The position numbers and the translations under genes are program-made. A stretch of DNA of 64,000 nucleotides from Azospirillum oleiclasticum (GTDB taxonomy: Bacteria; Pseudomonadota; Alphaproteobacteria; Azospirillales; Azospirillaceae). The stretch covers positions 434,001 through 498,000 of the forward strand of contig NZ_JABFFR010000003.1 of NCBI RefSeq assembly GCF_013423485.1. Reading direction: 5' to 3'. The notes beneath the pieces were generated by a model. It did not search any database. It had not been told where the DNA came from and worked only from the letters and a program-made list of their open reading frames with translations. Positions 25,918 through 34,954 of the stretch are shown here, piece by piece (position 1 is the first letter of the stretch; the number at the start of each line of letters is the position of its first letter).

Positions 25918-26781
25918 CTAAATTTCCCAGAGCCGCGGCAGCCGCGCCGGCAGGCCGGCCGCGGCCGAGCGGAGCGCGCTCCACAGGGCGGCGTACGCGC
26001 GCCGTACGTGCCGTGCGTCGCTCCCCAGCACCCGCATGACCAGCAGCCCATCGACCACGCTGGCCCCGGCACGCACGCCGGCCAACCCCTCCATCACCGC
26101 GCGCGCGGCGTCGCGATGATCCGGCGCCCCCGGCCCGGCCAGCAGCAGCGTGGCGACGGCCCCGGCCCCGTCGAAGGCGGCGGGGTGGGCGATGGTGGCG
26201 GCGAGGTCGCCATCCAGATGCAGCGCGTCGGCCCAGACCAGCCGGCCGTCCACCGCCACCTCCCACGCATCGCGCACCAGCCCGCGGGTCAGCCGCTCGC
26301 CATGGGCGGCGCGGCCGAACACCAGCATCTCCCCGGCCAGCGCCCGCGCGTCCTCGTGCAGGTCGAGCCGGGTGGAGCGGCGCAGGCGCGAGCCGTCGAA
26401 GACGATGGCCTCCTGCGGCATCCACTCCAGCCAGCCCCCCGCCTCCACCGTCACGGCCGTGTCGATGCGGCAGTCGGCCCCGGTGGAGCGGTAGACCTTC
26501 TCCGCGGCCTGGCTGGTGACCAGCGCCGCAGCCCCCGGCCCGGCCGACACGGCGAGATCCAGCCGGTCGCCGCCGACCAGCCCGCCCGAGGTGGTGACCA
26601 GCACCGCGTTCGGCAGGTCCCCCACCCGCGGCGTCGGCATCAGCCAGCGCAGCGGGTCGTGGTGGTACAGCGTGGCGAGCCGGGTCGCCCCGTCCCGCCG
26701 CTCGAACCGGATCTCCGCGGCGCCGTGCACGGCGACCTTCTTCGTTTCGCCCGCGCGCGGCGGTGCGAGTGCTTCGGACAT
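25918..26781 (-). CDS. ureD: Urease accessory protein UreD
   Basis: Scaffold protein for nickel insertion into urease, 287 aa. Typical segments are VLVTTSGGLVGGDRLDL near residue 61, VTSQAAEKVYRS near residue 87 and LEWMPQEAIVFDGSRL near residue 118. It is the last gene of the minus-strand unit that contains xanthine dehydrogenase, starting 20 bp after the xdhB stop. None of ureA, ureB, ureC, ureE, ureF or ureG lies in the window, so this is a displaced or second ureD. Its position suggests that purine breakdown and urea hydrolysis are regulated together. Confidence 0.92.
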   Translation of the reverse strand: MSEALAPPRAGETKKVAVHGAAEIRFERRDGATRLATLYHHDPLRWLMPTPRVGDLPNAVLVTTSGGLVGGDRLDLAVSAGPGAAALVTSQAAEKVYRSTGADCRIDTAVTVEAGGWLEWMPQEAIVFDGSRLRRSTRLDLHEDARALAGEMLVFGRAAHGERLTRGLVRDAWEVAVDGRLVWADALHLDGDLAATIAHPAAFDGAGAVATLLLAGPGAPDHRDAARAVMEGLAGVRAGASVVDGLLVMRVLGSDARHVRRAYAALWSALRSAAAGLPARLPRLWEI

Positions 26782-26801
26782 GTCCCGGCAATCCCGTTGT
26801 G

Positions 26802-29168
26802 TCACGCGGCTCCCGCCGCTTTTGCCGCCGCCCGCACCGCCTCCACCGCCAGCAGCACCCGCTCCGGCGTCGCCGGGGCGTCGAGGCGCACCGGCACCCG
26901 GTGGTCGCCCACCGCGGCCACCGCGTCCTTCAACGCCAGCCAGCCCGACAGCGCCAGCATCAGCGGTGGCTCGCCCACCGCCTTGGAGCGGTGGATGGTC
27001 TCCTCCCGGTTGGGGCGGGCGTCGAACAGGCGGACGCGGAAATCCTCGGGCAGGCAACGGGAGGTCGGGATCTTGTAGGTGCTGGGGGCGTGGGTGCGCA
27101 GCCGCCCCTGTCCGTCCCACCACAGCTCCTCCGAGGTCAGCCAGCCCAGCCCCTGGACGAAGGCGCCCTCCACCTGCCCCAGGTCGATGGCCGGGTTGAT
27201 GGAGCCGGAACAGTCGTGCAGCAGATCGACGCGCGGGAAGCGGTACTCGCCGGTCAGCGTGTCGATGACCGCCTCCGCCACCGCCACGCCGCAGGCGAAG
27301 TAGAAGAAGGGATGGCCGCGCCCCTTCTCGCGGTCCCACCAGATCTTGGGCGTCGTGTAATGGCCGGTGGCGGACAGGTGCACACGGTCGAGATGGGCCT
27401 TCTTCGCCAGCTCGGCGAAGCCCATGGCGTGGTTGCCGGCGAACACCGCGTTGTCGCGGAACATCACCGCCTCCGCCCCGACCTTGCAATGCCCGGCGAC
27501 CCAATCGGTCAGCCGGTTGCGGATCGCGCGCGCCGCCAGCCGGGCGGCGTGGCCGTTCAGGTCGGTGCCGGCGGACGCCGCCGTGGGCGGGGCGTTCGGC
27601 ACCTTCTCGGTGGTGGAGGCCGTCACCCGCACGCGGTCGATGTCGATCTGGAACTCCTCCGCCACGATCTGCGCGATCTTGGTGTGGATGCCCTGCCCCA
27701 TCTCGGTGCCGCCATGGTTCACCTGCACCGACCCGTCGGTGTAGACATGCACCAGCGCCGAGGCCTGGTTCAGATGCTTGACGGTGAAGGAGATGCCGAA
27801 CTTCACCGGGGTGAGCGCCAGACCCTTCTTCAGCACACTGTTGGCAGCGTTGAAGGCGGCGATCCCCTCCCGGCGCCGCCGGTAGTCGCTGCTGCGCTCG
27901 ATCTCGTCGATCAACTCGGCCAGCAGGTCGGGTTCGGACACCCGCATGCCGTAATGGGTGGTATCGCGGCCCGGACTGCCGCCCAGGCCGCCGCCGTAGA
28001 GGTTGGCGCGCCGAACCGCAAGCGGGTCCTTGCCCAGGCTGCGGGCGATCTCGTCCACCACATGCTCGATGGCGGCCATGCCCTGCGGCCCGCCGAAGCC
28101 GCGGAAAGCGGTGTTGGACACCGTGTGCGTCTTGCAGCGGTGCCCGGTCACCCGGGCGGCGGGCAGGAAATAAGCGTTGTCGGCGTGGAACATGGCGCGG
28201 TCGACCACGCCGTTGGACAGGTCCAGCGACATGCCGCAGCGCCCGGCCAGATCCATCTCCAGCCCCCGTATGCGCCCATCGGCGTCGAACCCCACGTCGT
28301 AGCGGACGTGGAAGTCGTGGCGCTTGCCGGTCATCAGCATGTCGTCGTCGCGGTCCAGCCGGAACTTGACCGGCCGCCCGGTGGCCCGCGCCAGAAGGGC
28401 GGCGATGCAGGCGATCTGCGCCGGCTGGCTCTCCTTGCCGCCGAAGCCGCCGCCCATGCGCCGGCACTCCACCGCCACGCTGTGCATGGGGATGCCCAGC
28501 ACCTTGGCGACCGCGTGCTGCACCTCCGACGGGTGCTGGGTGGAGGAGTGGACGAGCAAATCCCCGTCGTCGCGCGGGATGGCGTAGGCGATGTGGCTTT
28601 CCAGGTAGAAATGGTCCTGGCCGCCGATCTCCAGCGTGCCGGTCAGCCGGTGCGGCGCCGCGGACACCGCCGCCGCCGCGTCGCCGCGCGCCATGGTGAT
28701 GGGGGGCGAGACCATCGCCCCGGCTTCCAGCGCCTGTTCGGCGGTCAGGATCGCCGGCAGCTCCTCGTAATACACCTCGACCAGCTTCGCCGCGGCGCGC
28801 GCCCTCATCATGCTGTCGGCGGCCACCGCCACGACGGCCTGACCGGCATACTCCACCAGGCCGGACGCCAACACCGGGTCGCCCGGCATCACGGCACCGA
28901 TGTCCAGCTCCCCCGGCACGTCGTCCGCCGTCAGCACGACGGCCACACCGGGCGCCAGCCGCGCCGGCCCGGCGTCCACCCCGACGATGCGGGCGTGCGG
29001 CTTGTCGGACAGGCGCACGGCGGCGTGCAGCGTGCCCGGCAGCTCCGGCAGATCGTCGATGTAGCGGGCCGCACCGGTGACGTGCCCGGCGGCACTCTCG
29101 TGCTGGAGGGCCGCGTGCACGCCACCGCGGATCGGGCGCGCCACGGGGGGCAGGGCCGTGTCAGGCAT
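26802..29168 (-). CDS. xdhB: Xanthine dehydrogenase, molybdopterin-binding subunit
   Basis: Large catalytic subunit, 788 aa, which oxidises hypoxanthine and xanthine to urate in the cytosol using molybdenum cofactor. Motifs include CRRMGGGFGGKESQP near residue 240, the region around TAFRGFGGPQGMAAIEH near residue 345 that contacts substrate and cofactor, and VNHGGTEMGQGIHTK near residue 482. The catalytic glutamate is expected in the final domain near VGEPPLMLALSG. The start at 29168 lies inside the last codons of xdhA (8-bp overlap). The length is typical for bacterial XdhB. Confidence 0.94.
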   Translation of the reverse strand: MPDTALPPVARPIRGGVHAALQHESAAGHVTGAARYIDDLPELPGTLHAAVRLSDKPHARIVGVDAGPARLAPGVAVVLTADDVPGELDIGAVMPGDPVLASGLVEYAGQAVVAVAADSMMRARAAAKLVEVYYEELPAILTAEQALEAGAMVSPPITMARGDAAAAVSAAPHRLTGTLEIGGQDHFYLESHIAYAIPRDDGDLLVHSSTQHPSEVQHAVAKVLGIPMHSVAVECRRMGGGFGGKESQPAQIACIAALLARATGRPVKFRLDRDDDMLMTGKRHDFHVRYDVGFDADGRIRGLEMDLAGRCGMSLDLSNGVVDRAMFHADNAYFLPAARVTGHRCKTHTVSNTAFRGFGGPQGMAAIEHVVDEIARSLGKDPLAVRRANLYGGGLGGSPGRDTTHYGMRVSEPDLLAELIDEIERSSDYRRRREGIAAFNAANSVLKKGLALTPVKFGISFTVKHLNQASALVHVYTDGSVQVNHGGTEMGQGIHTKIAQIVAEEFQIDIDRVRVTASTTEKVPNAPPTAASAGTDLNGHAARLAARAIRNRLTDWVAGHCKVGAEAVMFRDNAVFAGNHAMGFAELAKKAHLDRVHLSATGHYTTPKIWWDREKGRGHPFFYFACGVAVAEAVIDTLTGEYRFPRVDLLHDCSGSINPAIDLGQVEGAFVQGLGWLTSEELWWDGQGRLRTHAPSTYKIPTSRCLPEDFRVRLFDARPNREETIHRSKAVGEPPLMLALSGWLALKDAVAAVGDHRVPVRLDAPATPERVLLAVEAVRAAAKAAGAA

Positions 29169-30618
29169 GGGCGGTCTCCAGCGCGTAGGCCTCCTCGCCG
29201 CCCGTGTGGCGGAGGAAGCGGAGCACGAGGTTGCGGGCGACGGCGGCGCGGTAGCGGTCGCTTGCCCGCATGTCGGACAAGGGCGTGAAGTCGGCGTCCA
29301 GCGCCGGCAAGGCCGCCGTGACCGCGGCCTCGCTCCACGACCCGCCGGTCAAGGCCGCCTCCAGCGCGCGGGCGCGCGCCGGGGTGGCCGCCATGCCGCC
29401 ATAGCCGGCCCGGAACTCCGCCACCGTGCCATCCTCGGCCAGCGTCAGCCGGAAGGCGGCGCAGACGGCGGAGATGTCCTGGTCGCGGCGCTTGGACACC
29501 TTCCAGGTGGCGAAGACGTCTCCCGGCCGCGGGTACGGGATCAGCACCCGCTCAAGGAACTCCCCTTCGCGCAGGTCGCTGCGGCGGTAGCCGAGGTAGA
29601 AATCCTCCAGCGCCACGGTGCGCCGCTGGCCGTCGCGGTGCAGCACCAGCTCCGCCCCCAGCGCCAGCAGCGCCGGCATGCTGTCGCCGATGGGGGATCC
29701 GTTGGCGACGTTGCCGCCCAGCGTGCCGGAGTTGCGCACCTGCGCCGCCCCGATCCGCCGCACCAGCGCCGCCAACGCCGGAAGCCGCCGCTCCAGCACC
29801 GGCAGGAGCGCCGTGTAGGTGACGGCCGCTCCCACGTCCAGCCGGTCCTCCCCCTCCACCAGCGTGCGCAGTTCGGCCACCTCGGCGAGGTGGATCACCT
29901 CCGGCAGGGTGCGCAGATGCTTGGTGACCCACAGCCCCACGTCGGTGCCGCCGGCCAGGATCGTCGCCTTTGGGTGGGCCAGGACCAGCGCCGACAGGTC
30001 GGCCAGGGTCTTCGGCTGGTGCAGCACCCGGCCCTGACCCGAGACGGTCAGCGCGTCGGGCCGCGCGATGGAGCGCAGCAGCGTCGCCAGACCGCCCTCC
30101 GCCCGATCGAAGCGGTCGGTCGCCGGGTCCTTCGGCGGCAGGCTGCGGGCGGCGTCGAGGATCGGGCGGTAGCCGGTGCACCGGCAGAGGTTGCCGGCCA
30201 GCGCGTCGTGGATGGTGTCATCGTCCGTACCCCCACCCGTCCGGTGCAGGGCGAACAGCGCCATCACGAAGCCCGGCGTGCAGAAGCCGCATTGGGAGGC
30301 GTGGTTCTCCATCATCGCCCGCTGCACCGGGTGCAGCTCCGGCCCGTCGGCCAGATCCTCCACCGTGACCAGCAGCTTGCCGTCGATCTGCGGCAGGAAC
30401 AGGATGCAGGCGTTGACCGCGCGGTAGCGCAGATGGTGGCCGCCGCCGTCCAGCTCGCCCAGCACCACGGTGCAGGCGCCGCAGTCGCCCTCCGCACAGC
30501 CCTCCTTCGTGCCGCAGCGCCCGTTGGCGCGCAGCCATTGGAGCACGGTCATGGCGGGGTCCGCCTGCGGCACCTCCACCACCCGGCCCCCCAGCACGAA
30601 CCGCAGCGCGTCCGTCAT
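29161..30618 (-). CDS. xdhA: Xanthine dehydrogenase small subunit (FeS and FAD domains)
   Basis: Electron-transfer subunit, 485 aa. The plant-type [2Fe-2S] cluster is bound by Cys41, Cys46, Cys49 and Cys71; the second cluster by Cys110, Cys113, Cys145 and Cys147 (NLCRCTGYRPI). The FAD domain follows from residue 190 with the binding motif TILAGGTDVGLWVTK and IGAAQVRNSGTLGGNVANG. The start at 30618 has GGAGAGG upstream. It lies 53 bp after the ABC permease gene, on the same strand, so transporter and enzyme are probably one transcript. No xdhC is present. Confidence 0.94.
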   Translation of the reverse strand: MTDALRFVLGGRVVEVPQADPAMTVLQWLRANGRCGTKEGCAEGDCGACTVVLGELDGGGHHLRYRAVNACILFLPQIDGKLLVTVEDLADGPELHPVQRAMMENHASQCGFCTPGFVMALFALHRTGGGTDDDTIHDALAGNLCRCTGYRPILDAARSLPPKDPATDRFDRAEGGLATLLRSIARPDALTVSGQGRVLHQPKTLADLSALVLAHPKATILAGGTDVGLWVTKHLRTLPEVIHLAEVAELRTLVEGEDRLDVGAAVTYTALLPVLERRLPALAALVRRIGAAQVRNSGTLGGNVANGSPIGDSMPALLALGAELVLHRDGQRRTVALEDFYLGYRRSDLREGEFLERVLIPYPRPGDVFATWKVSKRRDQDISAVCAAFRLTLAEDGTVAEFRAGYGGMAATPARARALEAALTGGSWSEAAVTAALPALDADFTPLSDMRASDRYRAAVARNLVLRFLRHTGGEEAYALETAHA

Positions 30619-30671
30619 CTCGCCTCTCCGCCCACCCGTTGCGCCCATCATGGAGAAGCCGGCACCGCCGC

Positions 30672-31451
30672 TCAACCCCCGCCCGCGAACTCGGTGCGCC
30701 GCGTCGCCCAGCCGGTGGTGCGGCGCTCCACGGCGGCGAAGGCGAAATAGAGCACCACGCCCATGGCGGCGATCACCAGCAGCCCGGCGAAGACCAGCGG
30801 GATCTGGAAGCGCGAGCTGGCCTGGAGCATCAGGTAGCCGATGCCCTCGTTCGACGCGACCGTCTCCGCGATCACCGAGCCGACGAAGGCCAGCGTGACC
30901 GCCACCTTCAGCGACGCGAAGAAATAGGGCAGCGAGCGCGGCAGCCCGACCTTGATCAGGATGTCGCGCTTGCTGGCCCCCAGCGAGCGCAGCACGTCCT
31001 CCAGCTCCGGCTCCAGCGTGGCGAGACCGGTGGCGACGTTGACCGCGATGGGGAAGAAGCTGATCAGGAAGGCGGTGAGGATGGCCGGCACCGTGCCGAT
31101 GCCGAACCACACCACCAGCACCGGCACGATCGCCACCTTCGGGATGGCGTTGAAGCCGATCAGCACCGGGTAGAGCCCGTGATAGACCAGCGTGGACGAC
31201 CCCACGGCCAGCCCCAGCAGCACGCCGGCCGCCACCGCCAGCGCGAAGCCGACCAGGGTGGTGAACAGGGTGTGGCTGGCGTGCTGCCACAGCGGCCCGG
31301 CGTAATCGACCACCGCCACGAAGACCACGGACGGGCGGGGCAGCACGAAATCCGGCACCGCCAGCGCCACGCAGACCAGCTCCCACAGGACGAACAGCCC
31401 GACCACCACGGCCCAGGGCATCACCGTTTCAAGCCGCCTGCGCGTCATCAT
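30672..31451 (-). CDS. ABC transporter permease (SsuC/TauC-like)
   Basis: Inner-membrane subunit of a small-solute importer, 259 aa, six helices. The BPD permease signature covers LEDVLRSLGASKRDILIKV (EAA loop, near residue 165). The family transports sulfonates, nitrate, taurine, pyrimidine precursors and similar compounds. Its place directly upstream of xdhA suggests a purine, urate or ureide as substrate. The ATG start overlaps the stop of the ATPase gene by 4 bp. Confidence 0.9.
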   Translation of the reverse strand: MMTRRRLETVMPWAVVVGLFVLWELVCVALAVPDFVLPRPSVVFVAVVDYAGPLWQHASHTLFTTLVGFALAVAAGVLLGLAVGSSTLVYHGLYPVLIGFNAIPKVAIVPVLVVWFGIGTVPAILTAFLISFFPIAVNVATGLATLEPELEDVLRSLGASKRDILIKVGLPRSLPYFFASLKVAVTLAFVGSVIAETVASNEGIGYLMLQASSRFQIPLVFAGLLVIAAMGVVLYFAFAAVERRTTGWATRRTEFAGGG

Positions 31452-32245
31452 GCCGTTCCCTCCGCCGCGGTCTGGCGCACCCGGCTGATCTCGTCACGCA
31501 GCGCGTGGACCAGCCGCCCGAACTCCGGCGTGAAGGTCGTCTCCAGCGTCCGCGGGCGCGGCAGGTCGATCTCGTAGCGGGAGACGACGCGGCCCGGCCG
31601 GCTCGACATCACGAAGACGGTGTCGGCCAGATAGACCGCCTCGCGCAGGTCGTGGGTGACCAGGATGGTGGTGAAACGCCGTTCCATCCACACGGTTTGC
31701 AGCACCGCCCACAGCTCCTCCCGCGTGAAGGCGTCGAGCGCGCCGAACGGCTCGTCCAGCATCAGGAGCTTCGGTTCGTGGATCAGCGCCCGGCACAGCG
31801 AGGCCCGCTGCTGCATGCCGCCCGACAACTGCCAGGGAAACCGCCCCTCGAACCCCGCCAGCCCGACCGAGGCCAGCAGTGCCCGCGCTTGTGCGTCGTA
31901 GGCGGCGCGCTCCCGCCGCAGCCGGGCGCGGTGCGGCTGCACGATCTCCAACGGCAGCATCAGGTTGCCCAGCGTCGTGCGCCAGGGCAGCAGGGTCGGG
32001 TTCTGGAACGCCATGCCGGCGATCTTCAGCGGCCCCGCCACCTCGTGCCCATCGACGATGACCCCGCCCGAGGTCGGCGGCATCAGCCCGGTGACCAGCT
32101 TCATCAGGGTCGACTTGCCGCAGCCGGACGGCCCGACCACCGCTGCGAACTCCCCCGCCGCGACACTGAGCGACAACCCGTCCACCGCCAGCGTGCCGCC
32201 GCCATAGGCAAGCCGCACCCGGTCCAGCTCCACGAAGGGATGCAC
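31448..32245 (-). CDS. ABC transporter ATP-binding protein (SsuB/TauB-like)
   Basis: ATPase of 265 aa. Walker A GPSGCGKST near residue 39, Q-loop FQNPTLLPWRTTLGN near residue 82, signature LSGGMQQRASLCRAL near residue 144 and Walker B LLMLDEPFGALD are complete. The start is GTG 32245 with GAGGAA upstream; it lies 20 bp after the binding-protein stop. The sequence groups with nitrate/sulfonate/taurine importers. Confidence 0.9.
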   Translation of the reverse strand: MHPFVELDRVRLAYGGGTLAVDGLSLSVAAGEFAAVVGPSGCGKSTLMKLVTGLMPPTSGGVIVDGHEVAGPLKIAGMAFQNPTLLPWRTTLGNLMLPLEIVQPHRARLRRERAAYDAQARALLASVGLAGFEGRFPWQLSGGMQQRASLCRALIHEPKLLMLDEPFGALDAFTREELWAVLQTVWMERRFTTILVTHDLREAVYLADTVFVMSSRPGRVVSRYEIDLPRPRTLETTFTPEFGRLVHALRDEISRVRQTAAEGTA

Positions 32246-32265
32246 GTGCGTGGGTTCCTCTGGCG

Positions 32266-33276
32266 TCAGGGCAGCGACCGCTCGGCCTTGGGCGGCAGGT
32301 AGGCGTCGGTGTAGACGTCGGCCGTGGTCAGGTCCTTGGGGAAGCCATAGGTGGCCTTCAGGATGTCGATGGCCGCCTGCATGCGCGCCGGGTCCACGTG
32401 GCTCAGGCCGTTGGCCTTGGCGTTGTCGCTCAGCATCAGCTCGTCGAAGGCGAGCTTCATGCGGTCCAGCTCGATCTTCGGGTCGATCAGGCTGTCGCGC
32501 TTGCGCAGCGCCGCGATGGCGGCCTCCGGCTCCTTCACCGCATCGACATGCGCCTTCAGCGTCGCCTTGACGAAGCCCGCCATCGCCTTGGGGTTCGCCT
32601 CGGCGAACTTCCTCGACGTCATGATGGCGTTGGAATAGAGCGCCACCCCGTGGTCGCGGTAGCGCATGACGACGATGTCCCCGTCCGGCACGCCGGCCGC
32701 GCGCAGCGAGAAGATGCCGGTGGTCAGGAAGCCGGTGATGGCCGGCACGCGGCCCTGCGCCAGCAGCGTCTCGCGCAGTTGCGGCGTGACCGTCTGCCAG
32801 GTGACGGAGCCGGCGTCGATGCCGACCGCCCGCGCGAAGGCGGGGAAGAGCTGCCGGCCGGAATCCGTCTCCGGTGCTGCCAGCGTCGTGCCCGCGAGCT
32901 GCTTCGGCGTGGTGATGCCGCTCTTCTTGGTGGTGATCACGGCGAGCGGCGAGGCGTCGTAGAGCACGGCGACGGCGATCAGGTCGCTGTCGCGCTCCGC
33001 CTTGAAGCGGATCATCGGGTTGATGTCGCCGAAGCCGACGTCGTAGGTGCCGGCGGCGATGCGGCCCGGCACGGCGCCGGAGCCCTCGCCCCGGTCGATG
33101 GTGACGTCCAGCCCCTCCGCCTTGTAATAGCCGCGCTCGGCCGCCAGCAGGAAGGGCGCCTGCGGCCCCTGGAAGGCCCAGTCCAGCGTCACCTTGACGG
33201 AGGTCTGGGCGGCGGCCGGCAGGGCGGCGAGCGCCAGGGCGGCGCCGGTCAGGAGGGCGGCGAGGCGGCGGGTCAT
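32266..33276 (-). CDS. ABC transporter substrate-binding protein (NMT1/SsuA-like)
   Basis: Periplasmic receptor of 336 aa with signal peptide at residues 1-23 (ALPAAAQ). The segment VKVTLDWAFQGPQAPFLLA and the following GYYKAEGLDVTIDRGEGSG are typical of the NMT1/THI5-like family, as is YDVGFGDINPMIRFKAE. It is the first gene of the six-gene minus-strand unit. Longer starts exist upstream, but the ATG at 33276 gives a standard signal peptide. The ligand is unknown; the family includes receptors for pyrimidines, taurine and alkanesulfonates. Confidence 0.88.
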   Translation of the reverse strand: MTRRLAALLTGAALALAALPAAAQTSVKVTLDWAFQGPQAPFLLAAERGYYKAEGLDVTIDRGEGSGAVPGRIAAGTYDVGFGDINPMIRFKAERDSDLIAVAVLYDASPLAVITTKKSGITTPKQLAGTTLAAPETDSGRQLFPAFARAVGIDAGSVTWQTVTPQLRETLLAQGRVPAITGFLTTGIFSLRAAGVPDGDIVVMRYRDHGVALYSNAIMTSRKFAEANPKAMAGFVKATLKAHVDAVKEPEAAIAALRKRDSLIDPKIELDRMKLAFDELMLSDNAKANGLSHVDPARMQAAIDILKATYGFPKDLTTADVYTDAYLPPKAERSLP

Positions 33277-33531
33277 GGCGGCGGTCACGTCCAGACTGGA
33301 TGTTGCAAAGGCCCTGCTCTTCAGCAAGCGCCATACCAAGGCCGTTCCACGCCATACATCGCGGGATGGCAGCCATGTCTGCTCACGAACATGGCGGTTT
33401 TCAGCCATTTCGCCCACGGTTTAGGCAAGTACGTCTTGGTACAGACGCCGGGCGGCCATGAGATTTGCGATGTGGACGAGTCGACGGCGCTGGGGCAGGC
33501 TCCGGCATCGCACGATCATCGGGCCATCGCC
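33277..33531. promoter_or_regulatory. Divergent promoter region with CCATGT-N10-ACATGG palindrome
   Basis: This 255-bp region drives the minus-strand ABC-xdh-ureD unit and the plus-strand amidase. The inverted repeat CCATGT (33373-33378) and ACATGG (33389-33394) with 10-nt spacing has the shape of a dimeric-regulator site. No regulator gene is adjacent. I could not assign -35/-10 boxes with confidence. Confidence 0.4.
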
Positions 33532-34863
33532 ATGACCGACACCATCCTGTCGCTTGCCGCGGCCCTCGCCGACGGCCGCACCACCAGCCTCGCCCTGACC
33601 GAAGCCGCCATCGCCCGCATCGAGGACCCCGAGGGCGAGGGCGCCCGCGCCTTCCTGCGCTTCGACCGCGAGGCGGCGCTGGCCCAGGCGCGCGCCAGCG
33701 ATCTCCAGCGCACCCACGGCATCGTCCCCTCGCCGCTCGCCGGCATCCCGATCTCGGTGAAGGACCTGTTCGACGTGCGCGGGCAGGTGACCACCGCCGG
33801 CTCCACCGTGCTGGCCGATGCGCCCCCGGCCGAGCACGACGCCGCCGCCATCGCCCGGCTGCGCGCCGCCGGCGCGGTCATCATCGGCCGCACCAACATG
33901 ACGGAGTTCGCCTTCTCCGGTCTCGGCCTGAACCCGCATTACGGCACGCCGGCCAACCCCTGCGACCGCACGCGCATCCCCGGCGGCTCGTCGTCGGGCG
34001 CCGCGGTGTCGGTGGCCGACGGCATGGCGGTGGCGGCGATCGGCAGCGACACCGGCGGTTCCATCCGCATTCCCGCCGCCTTCTGCCGGCTGGCCGGCTT
34101 CAAGCCGACGCAGGCGCGCGTGCCGCGCGACGGCGCCTTCCCGCTCTCCTGGTCGCTGGACAGCGTCGGCCCGATCGCCCGCTCCATCGCCTGCTGCGCC
34201 ATCATCGACGCGGTGCTGGCGGGCGAAGAGCCGACCGCCCCCTGCGAACCGTCGCTGGAAGGGCTGCGCCTGGTGGTGCCGCGCAGCTACCTTCTCGACG
34301 GGCTCGACGCCTGCGTGTCGGAGGCGTTCGACGACGCTCTCGATCGCCTCGCCCAGGCCGGGGCCAAGATCGAGGACCGGGCCCTGCCGATCCTCGACCG
34401 CATCCCGGCGCTCAACGCCCGCGGCGGCCTCGTCACCGCGGAGGCCTACGCCCGCCACCGCGAGCTGCTGGAGCAGGCCGGTGACCGCTACGACCCGCGT
34501 GTGCGCAGCCGCATCCAGCGCGGCGCCCAGCAGACCGCCGCCGAGTACATCGAGCTGACCCGCGCCCGCGCCGCCCTGATGGCGGAGACCGACGCGCTGA
34601 CCGCCGATGTGGACGCGCTGGTGCTGCCGACCGTCGCCATCGTGCCGCCGCGCTTCGACGCGCTGCAGGTCGACGAGGCTTACAACCGCATCAACATGCT
34701 GGTCCTGCGCAACACCTCGGCCTTCAATTTCCTGGAGCGCCCGGCCGCCACCGTCCCCTGCTGCGGCAGCGCCTGCCCGACCGGCCTGATGATCGTCGGC
34801 ATCCGCGGCCAGGACCGCCGCCTGCTGGCCGTCGCCCGCGCGGTGGAAACGGCGGTGTCGTAA
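33532..34863 (+). CDS. Amidase (amidase-signature family)
   Basis: Cytosolic hydrolase of 443 aa. Lys77 in SVKDLFD, serines 153-155 in PGGSSSG and the nucleophile Ser177 in GSDTGGSIRIPA form the catalytic set. There is no signal peptide, in contrast to the Tat-exported amidase at 19.4 kb. The start at 33532 gives a normal N-terminus; the frame is open far upstream, but that part is antisense to the ABC receptor gene. The family includes GatA, allophanate hydrolase and indoleacetamide hydrolase; this protein lacks the C-terminal extension of allophanate hydrolase. It precedes an M20 deacylase and may share its pathway. Confidence 0.87.
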   Translation: MTDTILSLAAALADGRTTSLALTEAAIARIEDPEGEGARAFLRFDREAALAQARASDLQRTHGIVPSPLAGIPISVKDLFDVRGQVTTAGSTVLADAPPAEHDAAAIARLRAAGAVIIGRTNMTEFAFSGLGLNPHYGTPANPCDRTRIPGGSSSGAAVSVADGMAVAAIGSDTGGSIRIPAAFCRLAGFKPTQARVPRDGAFPLSWSLDSVGPIARSIACCAIIDAVLAGEEPTAPCEPSLEGLRLVVPRSYLLDGLDACVSEAFDDALDRLAQAGAKIEDRALPILDRIPALNARGGLVTAEAYARHRELLEQAGDRYDPRVRSRIQRGAQQTAAEYIELTRARAALMAETDALTADVDALVLPTVAIVPPRFDALQVDEAYNRINMLVLRNTSAFNFLERPAATVPCCGSACPTGLMIVGIRGQDRRLLAVARAVETAVS

Positions 34864-34911
34864 GGGGCGCCTTGCCCCTCCCCCGCCGCTTGCGCGACAC
34901 TGGCGTGACCG

Positions 34912-34932
34912 GGCCCGCCGCGGTGGCGGGCC
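34912..34932 (+). terminator. Stem-loop between amidase and M20 genes
   Basis: GGCCCGCC (34912-34919) pairs perfectly with GGCGGGCC (34925-34932) across a 5-nt loop and is followed by GTTTCG. It is a possible weak terminator for the amidase gene. Confidence 0.4.
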
Positions 34933-34954
34933 GTTTCGCGGGGATCATCCTCCC

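Noticed and set aside
25918..26781. A complete urease operon
   Set aside because: Only ureD is present; the adjacent genes are xdhB and a Na/Pi cotransporter.
24198..29288. Several long open frames opposite the Na/Pi transporter and xdhB genes
   Set aside because: Low-complexity His/Gln/Arg-rich products antisense to clear genes; no conserved motif.
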